Source: Deltaproteobacteria bacterium
GTDB lineage: Bacteria > Desulfobacterota > Desulfobulbia > Desulfobulbales > Desulfurivibrionaceae
Assembly (NCBI GenBank): GCA_013349295.1
Contig: DUZW01000017.1
Coordinates: forward strand, 1-64,000
Direction of reading: 5' to 3'
DNA: 64,000 nucleotides
Both the position numbers and the translations under genes were made by a program. Below are positions 36,196 through 44,600 of this stretch, in pieces (the stretch's first letter is position 1; each line of letters begins with the position of its first letter). Below the pieces are notes generated by a model. It was not told where the DNA came from, did no database searches, and worked only from the letters and a program-made list of their open reading frames with translations.

Positions 36196-37193
36196 CCCGC
36201 GCTCTTGCTCTTTTTTCCGGTGGGCTGGACAGCCTTCTTGCCTGTCGGGTGCTGGCGGCTCAGGGGATCTCGGTGCAGGCGGTCAAGTTTGTCACTCCAT
36301 TTTTTGGCTATGAACTTCTGGCCAGGGAGCGGGAATATGCCCAGATGGTGAGGGATCGCTATGGTATTGATGTTGTCCTTCGGGATGTGAGCGAGTCTTA
36401 CTTTACGATGCTGCGCAACCCTCCCCATGGATACGGTAAGAATTTCAATCCCTGTATCGATTGTAAAATCCTCCTGCTCCGGGAGGCAAAAAGGCTGATG
36501 CCTGAATTTTCGGCTTCTTTTTTGATTACCGGCGAGGTTATCGGTCAACGACCCATGTCCCAGCGCCGTGATACCCTGCGGGTGATTGAGCGGGATAGCG
36601 GGTGCACGGGGATTCTCCTGCGGCCGTTGTGTGCCAAAACACAGGAGCCGACCCTGCCGGAGCTTGAGGGACTGGTGGATCGGGAGCTTCTTCTTGATTT
36701 CAGCGGCAGGGGACGGCAGCCGCAAATACAACTGGCCCAACAGTTTGGTATCACTGATTATCCCCGTCCTGCCGGGGGCTGTGTCCTTACCGAGAAGGAG
36801 CAGGCAAAACGAATTGCCTGGTATTATGCCCGTTATCCCGAGGTCAGGCTGAATGATATCCGCCTGCTCCTTTTTGGCCGACATTTCCACCTGCCCCATG
36901 GCAGTTGGCTTGTCCTGGGGCGTGATGAAGCCGAGAATGTTCGGCTTGAGGCGCTCCATGATCCGACCGATTTTCTGGTGCATATGCCGGAGCGTCCTGG
37001 GCCGATGGGGGTTTTGCACGGGGCGGTCCACCCTGAGGATTTTGCCGCGGCAGCTGGACTTGTGGTTCGCTTCGGGAAAAAAATAATCGGCGAATCAGGG
37101 GTGGCAACGGTGCTGTTCGCTTCTGGGGGAGAAAAGTGGTGCCTGGAGGCTGAGCCCCTTGCCGATCAACTCTTTCAGGGGTGGTCTCTATAG
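36192..37193 (+). CDS. PP-loop ATPase, ThiI/MnmA-like, with NFACT-R-like C terminus; candidate tRNA sulfurtransferase
   Basis: 333 residues, overlapping recN by ATGA. The N-terminal PP-loop FSGGLDSLLA (about 8-17) activates a substrate with ATP. FNPCIDCKILLLREAKRLM carries a CxxC pair, and EVIGQRPMSQRRDTL is typical of the ThiI/MnmA superfamily. The region from about 225 (RLLLFGRHFHLPHGSWLVLGR and later LVHMPERPGPMGVLHG) resembles the NFACT-R RNA-binding domain known to be fused to such PP-loop enzymes. This points to tRNA thiolation, possibly 4-thiouridine at position 8 without the THUMP and rhodanese domains of E. coli ThiI. The exact product is inferred. Confidence 0.72.
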   Translation: MTRALALFSGGLDSLLACRVLAAQGISVQAVKFVTPFFGYELLAREREYAQMVRDRYGIDVVLRDVSESYFTMLRNPPHGYGKNFNPCIDCKILLLREAKRLMPEFSASFLITGEVIGQRPMSQRRDTLRVIERDSGCTGILLRPLCAKTQEPTLPELEGLVDRELLLDFSGRGRQPQIQLAQQFGITDYPRPAGGCVLTEKEQAKRIAWYYARYPEVRLNDIRLLLFGRHFHLPHGSWLVLGRDEAENVRLEALHDPTDFLVHMPERPGPMGVLHGAVHPEDFAAAAGLVVRFGKKIIGESGVATVLFASGGEKWCLEAEPLADQLFQGWSL

Positions 37194-37204
37194 GCTGATG
37201 GTCT

Positions 37205-38575
37205 TCAGGTCAGGCCATACTTGTGCATCTTGCTGAGCAGGGTTTTACGGGTGATGTTCAGACGGCGGGATGCTTCGCTTTTGTTGCCGTCCGTTTCCGT
37301 CAGAATGTTTTTGATGACAAGCCGTTCCGCCTCTTCCAGTGAGCCGGGGGACGCAGTAACCGAGGAAAATGACGCCTCGTTTTTCATGGCGAAACGCCGC
37401 ACCGGAATGGGCATGTTCTCCTCGTCAAGGTAGTCGCCGCGCATGAGGATAATGCCCCGTTCAATGGCATTTTCAAGTTCACGCACGTTTCCCGGCCAGG
37501 GGTAGTTGATAAGCAGAGCCATGCAGCGTGGGGTAATGCCAGAAACCTGTCGGTTGTTTTTCTTGGCAAATTTTTCCATAAAGTATTCGGCTAAAGCCGG
37601 AATATCCTCTCGACGCTCTTTGAGTGTGGGAACGTGCAGGGGCACCACGTTAAGTCTGTAGTACAAATCCTCCCGGAAAGCGCCTCGCGCTACCTCTTCC
37701 TCAAGTTTACGGTTGCTTGCCGCCAGAACGCGCACGTCAACAGCAAGAGTTTCTTGCCCACCAACCCGTTGGATTTCGTGTTCCTGTAAGACGCGAAGCA
37801 ATTTTGCCTGCATGCCCGGGGAGGTTTCGCTTATTTCATCAAGGAAAATGGTGCCGCCATTGGCCTGGGCGAATTTCCCCTCCCGCCGACGGTCGGCGCC
37901 GGTAAAGGCGCCTTTTTCGTGACCGAACAGTTCCGATTCTAAAAGAGTTTCAACAAGGGCCGCACAGTTGACCTTGACGAAAGGGCCATTTTTGCGGGCG
38001 CTGTTGTGGTGCAGTGCTGCGGCGATTAATTCCTTGCCCGTGCCTGATTCTCCCGAAATGAGAACGGTTGCCTCGGTTGGCGCGACGTAGGAAAGCATTT
38101 CCATAAGTTCCTGCATCGGTGCTGAGTTGCCGATGATTCCCCCTGCTTCCATGGCCTGGGGTCTTTTGTTGCAAAAAGAATCCTTTTTTTCTTGAATCTG
38201 GCGATGGTCCAGGGCTCGGGCCATGGTGAGTTTGAGCCGGTCAAAATCGAGGGGTTTGGTCAGGTAGTCATGGGCTCCGATCTTGATGGCCTCAACGGCG
38301 GCATCCACCGAAGAGTAGGCAGTCATCATAACCACGGGAATGGCGGGATTATATGCATGGATGCGCCGCAGAGCTTCCATGCCATCAAGCCTGGTCATGC
38401 GGACATCCATGAGGATTGCATCAAAAGGGGTGGTTTGGACAGCCTCAATGGCGGTTGTTCCATCATCCGCCTCTTCTGTCTGCCACCCCCATTGCTTCAG
38501 CATGGTTTTCAGCATGATACGATGTGTTTTGTCGTCATCTACTACGAGAATGGAGACCGGGCGGTTTTTTTTCAT
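37205..38575 (-). CDS. NtrC-type sigma-54-dependent response regulator
   Basis: 456 residues from the ATG at 38575, where receiver similarity begins; the frame remains open to 38707 but that stretch is not conserved-looking. Receiver domain 8-120 with VVDDD and phosphoacceptor Asp57 (ILMDVRM). The AAA+ domain has ISGESGTGKELIA, the sigma-54-contacting GAFTGA loop and GGTIFLDEI. The C-terminal Fis-type helix-turn-helix is NKSEASRRLNITRKTLLSKM. It activates sigma-54 promoters when phosphorylated. No histidine kinase is adjacent; it is convergent with the PP-loop gene 11 nt away. Confidence 0.93.
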   Translation of the reverse strand: MKKNRPVSILVVDDDKTHRIMLKTMLKQWGWQTEEADDGTTAIEAVQTTPFDAILMDVRMTRLDGMEALRRIHAYNPAIPVVMMTAYSSVDAAVEAIKIGAHDYLTKPLDFDRLKLTMARALDHRQIQEKKDSFCNKRPQAMEAGGIIGNSAPMQELMEMLSYVAPTEATVLISGESGTGKELIAAALHHNSARKNGPFVKVNCAALVETLLESELFGHEKGAFTGADRRREGKFAQANGGTIFLDEISETSPGMQAKLLRVLQEHEIQRVGGQETLAVDVRVLAASNRKLEEEVARGAFREDLYYRLNVVPLHVPTLKERREDIPALAEYFMEKFAKKNNRQVSGITPRCMALLINYPWPGNVRELENAIERGIILMRGDYLDEENMPIPVRRFAMKNEASFSSVTASPGSLEEAERLVIKNILTETDGNKSEASRRLNITRKTLLSKMHKYGLT

Positions 38576-38635
38576 TGCTGCCAGCAGGCCTTGGGGAATC
38601 TTTAAGTTTTTTGCTGCTTTGTAGAGGGGAAGGAC

Positions 38636-38664
38636 TTGACACTTTCGAGTAAAGTTGATAGATG
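38636..38664 (+). promoter_or_regulatory. candidate promoter of tRNA-Thr
   Basis: A perfect TTGACA (38636-38641) is followed after 17 nt by TAGATG (38659-38664), a weak -10. The start point would be about 45 nt before the tRNA. Confidence 0.45.
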
Positions 38665-38715
38665 CTGATTTGAATTTAAGAATACGAAAGATATCATTAT
38701 TCTGCAAGACATAAC

Positions 38716-38791
<76 letters not shown>

Positions 38792-38800
38792 GTACAGTAA

Positions 38801-38832
38801 GGGTTTCCGGTTAATCTCGGAAACCCTTTTTT
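38801..38832 (+). terminator. intrinsic terminator after tRNA-Thr
   Basis: GGGTTTCCG (38801-38809) pairs with CGGAAACCC (38818-38826) and is followed by six T. Confidence 0.92.
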
Positions 38833-39169
38833 ATTGAAAAATTTCCATTGAGTGTCTACGCTTTTCCTGCTTGGGTTTGCTTTTCGCATCCGGGGCTTAT
38901 CCTTTTCCTCATGAAATATCGAGGTGCTTGAGGATGTGGGCGAGATTTTTTTCTGATTTTCAGTACGCCCAGTACTATTTGAAGAAGAATAGGTGGAGTG
39001 CATTAATATGTTACAATACAAAGGTGGCAGGAGAGAGCCGGGGCTCTCTCCTGTGTAACCTTCGCACTGTGTACGAATAACAATTTGTTTCGTGAACCTT
39101 TTGTTTTTCACTAGTTCCTGTCACCCTCATTTTTTTGAGGGGCTTTTTTGAAAAATCCATGAGCAGCCA
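38833..39169. other. intergenic region upstream of the PAS-LuxR gene
   Basis: About 340 nt without a gene. Its notable content is the strong hairpin at 39010-39059, described separately. No other structure or open frame is convincing. Confidence 0.5.
39010..39059 (+). repeat. large stable hairpin upstream of the PAS-LuxR gene
   Basis: CAGGAGAGAGCC (39028-39039) pairs perfectly with GGCTCTCTCCTG (39042-39053), and GTTACA (39010-39015) can pair with TGTAAC (39054-39059) outside it. No T run follows, so it is not a terminator. It lies 110 nt before the start codon and may be a leader structure or a protein-binding palindrome. Confidence 0.6.
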
Positions 39170-40993
39170 ATGCGAAAAATAATGACGAGTTCAAGCAAGA
39201 CAAAGAGCCAACTCATCAAGGAATTAGCCGAGGCAAACCAGCGCATCGACGAATTAACAAGTTCTTTGCCTGGGCATGTATGGCCGAGTTTTCCTTCGTC
39301 TCAATGCGAAGAGAGATATCGTTTTCTCTTTAACCATATGCGCAGTGGCGCAATCATTTATAGGGCCGTGGACGAGGGGCGGGATTTTGTGATAGTCGAC
39401 TTTAATGTGGCAGCGGAAAAGATTGAAAAGATCAGCCGGAGTCATGTTGTTGGAATGAGAGTCACCAGTGTATTTCCCGGCATAAAAGACTTTGGTCTTC
39501 TTGAAATGTTCCAGCGTGTTTGGGCCACGGGGAAAGCCGAACATCATCCTGTCTCCCAATACCGGGATAATCGTATTCTGGGCTGGAGGGAAAACTATGT
39601 CTTCAGGCTTACCAGCGGCGAGGTCGTCGCTATTTACGATGATGTTACAGCTCAAAGGCAAATGGAAGAAGAACTGCGCCGGAACCAAGCATTGCTGGAA
39701 ACCATTATCAATAATATCCCTGATATTATCTGTCTTAAGGATGATCAAGGGCGCTGGTTACTTGCAAATGACTACGATCTGCATCTGTTTCAGCTTGATG
39801 ACGTGGACTACAAAGGCAAGACTGATGCGGAGCTCGCTCCTTACAGTGCGTTTTATGAGGATGCGTTTCGTGGCTGCATGGATACGGACAATGTGGCATG
39901 GTCCTTGGCTCAGCCGTCTCGGGGAGAAGAGGTTATTCCTAGGCCCGATGGAACCTCGAAGGTATTTGATGTTGTAAAGATCCCGCTTTTTAATCCGGAT
40001 GGAAGCCGTCACGCACTGGTGGTGGCAGGTAGGGATATTACGGAACTTCGGAGGGCTCAAAGGAAAAACGAGGAAAACGAGAAGCGCTTTCGTCTTTTGT
40101 TTCAAAATGCACCCATGCCCTACCAATCATTGGATGGGGCAGGACGACTCATTGATGTTAATAGAAAGTGGCTGCATATTTTAGGTTATTCCAGGTCTGA
40201 GGTGCTTGGTAGGTCTTTTGTTGATTTTATGGCTCCTTTGTCAAGGAAACATTTTGAGGCTTCTTTTGCCAAATTGAAAAAACATGGTTTTCTGCAAAAT
40301 GTTGAGTTTGAGATGCTCAAAAAGGATGGTTCAAGTTTTTTGGTTGCATTTAACGGGGAAGTGTTGTCCGACGGAAAGGGTAGCCCCGTTCATACCTTAT
40401 GTGTTTTTCGGGACATAACAGAACAAAAAGAACTTGAAGAAATGTTGCACCATTCCCATGCAAAGCTTGAAGAGCAAGTACAAAAAAGAACCTGGGAGCT
40501 TGTGCGAAAAAGTAAGGAGCAGCAGGAAACCTTGTTGACACTGCAAAAGAAATCTCAGGATTTGCATGATGCAAATATTGCGCTTAAGGTTTTCCTGGAA
40601 CAAGGGAGCAAGGCAAGAGAGGAGTTGGAAGGGCAAATCCTGGCCAACATAAAGGATCTCGTTTTTCCTTACCTGGATGAACTGGATTTGGAACTTGTAG
40701 ATCGGACCTGCCGTGTATATGTAGATATAATCCGGAAGAAAATTGAAGAAGTTGCGTCGCCATTTGCCAAGCAACTTACTTCGAAGCTCGTCGGCCTGAC
40801 TCCCAGGGAGCTACAGGTTGCCGAGTTGGTCAAACAGGGGCGAAGCAATAAGGAGATCGCCCGCCTGCTCCACATATCCCTTGGGACAGCGGATGTCTAT
40901 CGGAACAAAATCCGGAAAAAACTTGGGTTGCAAAATAAAAAGATCAACCTTCGTGTGTATCTCCTTACCCAACACGAAAAACCTCTTTTGTAG
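39170..40993 (+). CDS. triple-PAS regulator with LuxR-type helix-turn-helix
   Basis: 607 residues, no membrane segment. After a short coiled coil (about 12-30) come three PAS domains: about 45-165 (FNHMRSGAIIY to VVAIYDDVT), 170-293 (ETIINNIPDIICLKDDQGR to VVAGRDITE) and 303-418 (FRLLFQNAPMPYQSLDGAG to CVFRDITEQ). A coiled coil (418-480) leads to a LuxR-type DNA-binding domain (541-600: LTPRELQVAELVKQGRSNKEIARLL in part, then VYRNKIRKKLGL). There is no receiver or kinase, so it is a one-component cytosolic sensor. An ATG at 39182 is an alternative start. Confidence 0.9.
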   Translation: MRKIMTSSSKTKSQLIKELAEANQRIDELTSSLPGHVWPSFPSSQCEERYRFLFNHMRSGAIIYRAVDEGRDFVIVDFNVAAEKIEKISRSHVVGMRVTSVFPGIKDFGLLEMFQRVWATGKAEHHPVSQYRDNRILGWRENYVFRLTSGEVVAIYDDVTAQRQMEEELRRNQALLETIINNIPDIICLKDDQGRWLLANDYDLHLFQLDDVDYKGKTDAELAPYSAFYEDAFRGCMDTDNVAWSLAQPSRGEEVIPRPDGTSKVFDVVKIPLFNPDGSRHALVVAGRDITELRRAQRKNEENEKRFRLLFQNAPMPYQSLDGAGRLIDVNRKWLHILGYSRSEVLGRSFVDFMAPLSRKHFEASFAKLKKHGFLQNVEFEMLKKDGSSFLVAFNGEVLSDGKGSPVHTLCVFRDITEQKELEEMLHHSHAKLEEQVQKRTWELVRKSKEQQETLLTLQKKSQDLHDANIALKVFLEQGSKAREELEGQILANIKDLVFPYLDELDLELVDRTCRVYVDIIRKKIEEVASPFAKQLTSKLVGLTPRELQVAELVKQGRSNKEIARLLHISLGTADVYRNKIRKKLGLQNKKINLRVYLLTQHEKPLL

Positions 40994-41630
40994 TAGTATT
41001 GCCTTAACGATCTGACAGATAACTCTCCATGGCGCATGGTAAGTCTGTCTCTGCTTGATTTCTTGGTAAAATGCAGTCTGCGGTAAGTTTTCACAGGATG
41101 CATCTCTCTGGTATTGCTTCACATAGTAATATTTTTCACGTCTCTCCCCTTGTGTGAATTAGCAAAAACCTATATGTCTGATATAGGTTTTTGCTAATTA
41201 TATTTTAATTGTAGCAAGCAACCAGCCTCAAGTAAGTTAAAAAAGTTATAGGCAGGTTGTATCTTGTCTTGGCTGTTTGATCATGCACTACATGTAAAGC
41301 GGTAGAGGTTTGTCCCATATCCTTTTGGGGCATATTTTTAATAGCCGCGATACTTGCTGGTCTGCGGTGATTGGCTTGCACCGTCTGTTGCCGAGTAGTT
41401 GATCTGTTGGGGGACGCTCCTGCTGTTTGCTGGTTTTGCGGGGTGAGTCCGTTGATATCTTGCGGGCTGTATAGGTGCATCACGGTGTTACTGTGCCGTG
41501 CTTGGTTCTCTTGCCGCTTTTTTGTGGGCATTGATGGTCGCCGAGAAAACTTGTCTTACGAGTATAGCGGAGCTGAATTTCTTTTGGAGTGCCGCCAGGC
41601 GTTACCGAGCAGTAAACGGATTTTTTATCC
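40994..41630. other. intergenic region before the hybrid kinase
   Basis: About 640 nt. It holds the 19-bp palindrome at 41157-41199. Short open frames exist on both strands from 41205 to 41655, but they are rich in rare residue runs, lack ribosome binding sites and resemble no family I know, so I do not call a gene. Confidence 0.5.
41157..41199 (+). terminator. perfect 19-bp palindrome, probable terminator of the PAS-LuxR gene
   Basis: AATTAGCAAAAACCTATAT and its exact complement flank the loop GTCTG. The right arm contains GGTTTTTGCT and is followed by a T-rich stretch. It ends about 200 nt after the PAS-LuxR stop. It could act in either direction; a protein-binding role is an alternative. 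Confidence 0.55.
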
Positions 41631-44600
41631 ATGGATGGAGAAAAGCAGGGCATGATTTTTTCCCGTACCAACATTGATGGTTCTCGTCCCTCTCCCTGGC
41701 TTCGGCGCTTGGCGGTCGCGCTTATCCTGTTTGCCATAGTAGCCTTTAATTTTCTAAACATCTTCCTCACGGTCAGGTTGACCTCCTGTCACAACCAACA
41801 GCTGCAGGCCATCAACAATATCAGCATCAGTGTCAGCGCCGCCCATGGTGCGTACGACAAGATTTTTACCGGGGATCGTTCCTTGGAATCAAGTGAGGTT
41901 GGCGTGCTTCTACAGCAGGCGCGAAAGCAGGCGGTGTTGATGCGTGAGCTTGGCGAGGAGAGGTTGCTGCACCGTGTGTTTTCTCTGTCTGAGTTCAAAG
42001 GTTCGCTTGAGGATGTTGTGAAACAACTCGACGTATTGATCCTCTCGAGTCGCGACACCCTGCGGGCTGTTGCGGCAGGGGGAGACCGTCTCGTTTTCGG
42101 CGTGGCGGCCAACGGAGAATTCAACCGGACGAACGAGTCGATAAAAAAAAGCAATACCCTTCTGTGGCAGGCTATTACAAGGGAGCAGGGCTTCTTGTTC
42201 AAGGTTCAGATCTTCCTTACCCTCTTGTCCATCACCATGGCTCTGTTTACAATTTACTATCTGTATCGTTACAATCAGGCACGCAAGCGTAGCCTTGAGA
42301 CGAAGGCCGAGCAAAGGAGTCAGGAGCAATTTCTTGTTCAATTCTCTCGATTTTGCCGTGATACCGTTGCCATTGAACCGGTTTATGAGTTGGTCACTTC
42401 CTGGCTTTCCGGACATCTTGGGATTGATCGGGTATCCATCTGGCGTTTCGGCGAGGGCGGCGCCACGCTTTCATGTTGTTGTCTGTATGAACTCGGCTCT
42501 AAGCAATTTCTTTCCGTGGGCAATGAGCTCTCTTGCGGGGCGATACCTCATTACAGCGCCGCCCTCCGTCGGGACGAACCAATAGTCGCCGAGGATGCCC
42601 AAACCCATCCAGCCACTGGGGAACTCACTGAGCTTTATCTCCTTCCGCACGATATTCGGTCCATACTGGACATCCCTCTCAAACTGAATGGTGAGATTGA
42701 CGGGGTTCTTTGCCTGGAAGTGCGGGAAAAGAAGCGTAAGTGGGAGCCGCAGGAAATTGCTCTGTGCAGTGGGGTGGCTGATCAGATTTCCTTGGCCATG
42801 GGACGGACCTGGGAAAGGGAAAACCGGGAAAAAGAACAGGCCGCTAACGCTGCCAGGCTGGAATATGAGGTAAGGGAGCGCACCACGGCGCTTGCGGCAG
42901 CCAACGAATCCCTGCGGGAAAATGAGGCACAGCTGCAGCTTATATTCAGTAAGGCGCCTTTCGGGGCAGCCTTGGTCGACCTGTATGGTCATTTTGTCAA
43001 GGTCAACGAGGAGTTCCTTCGTTTCACCGGCTATACCGAGGCGGAGTTGGCCACGGTCAATTTCCTTCGGATTGTCCATGCCGAGGGCAAGGAGCACTAC
43101 GAAGAAAATTTCAGTTTTCTTCTGTCCGGCAGTATCTCAAAATTTAAAATTGACACTCTTTATCGGCAAAAGAACGGAGAGTCCATCTGGGGGAGGACGA
43201 CTATCCGGATACTCAGGGGGGAATCCGGTAATCCACTTTATTTTTTAGTTCTGGTGGAAGATCTTTCCGAGCGGAAAAGTTCCGAGGATCAACTTGGAAA
43301 ACTCTATAAGGCCATCGAGCAGAGTCCTCTCTCCATCGTCATCACCGATGCTTCCGGCAACATAGAGTATGCCAATCCATTTTTCTGTTCCGTTACCGGT
43401 TATGAACTTGCCGAGGTAGTTGGGAAAAACCCCAGGGTGCTGAAGTCGGATACCCATGATCCAGCCTTTTATCAAAATCTCTGGCAAACCGTCAACGCAG
43501 GAAAGACATGGCAGGGTGAGATCTGCAACCGGAAAAAGGATGGGAGCCTGTTCTGGGAGCATGCCTTTATCGCCCCGGTTACCGACAAGGATGGGAAGAT
43601 CGTTAGTATCATCGCGGTTAAAGAAGATATCAGCGAAAGGAAGCAGCTGACCGATGAACTGCGGGAGCGCTCCGAGATGATAGCGAGCATAGCCACCGCA
43701 GCTTTAAGCGCCATTATCATGATCGACAACCGTGGTCTTATATCTTTCTGGAACAAGGCCGCCGAGAAAATTTTCGGCTGGTCTCGGGATGAAGTTCTTG
43801 GCGTTGATCTGCATCAACTCATTGTCAGTGATGACGACCAGAAAAAGTTTCTCGCCAACTTTGACCATTTCCGGCAAAGCGGCACTGGTCCTGTGGTTGG
43901 CCGGCAGGTGGAGTTGACTGCGATTCGTAGAAACAGCGAGGAGTTCCCGGTTGAGATCTCCCTCTCGGCTATCCGAATCAAGGGGGAATGGCATGCCGTT
44001 GGAATTGTGAACGACATTTCCGAGAGAAAGGATGCCCAAAAAAATATCCTGATCGCCCGGGATGAAGCCGAAGCGGCAAACCAGGCAAAAAGCGATTTTC
44101 TGGCCCGCATGAGCCATGAGATCAGAACTCCCATGAATGCAATCATCGGACTCAGTGATCTTGCCCTGGAAATGGAATTATCGCCAAAATTGCAGGATTA
44201 TCTCGGCAAGATATCCTCTTCCGGTAAAAATCTTCTGTACATTATCAATGATATTTTGGATTTTTCAAAGATTGAGGCGAAAAAACTGGAGATAGAGTCC
44301 CATTCTTTTTCCCTGGAAAAAATTCTGGCCGATCTTGCAGGCGTTACCACTCTCAAGGCTGAGGAAAAGGGGATAGAGTTCATGTTCTCCGTGGCGCCTG
44401 ATGTGCCGGACAGACTTATCGGCGATTCCTTGCGGCTGGGACAGGTCCTCATCAATCTTACCTCCAACGCTATCAAATTTACGCAAAAAGGAGAAGTAAT
44501 CCTTTATATCGCCATGGTGGATCGCAGCCCGGAAAGATTGACCTTGCGGTTTTCCGTGCGGGATACGGGGATGGGGCTCACCGAAGATCAGATCGGGAAT

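Noticed and set aside
41205-41655. Open frames on both strands before the hybrid kinase
   Set aside because: Composition (runs of Cys/Trp, or of Gln/Thr) and lack of start signals argue against real genes.
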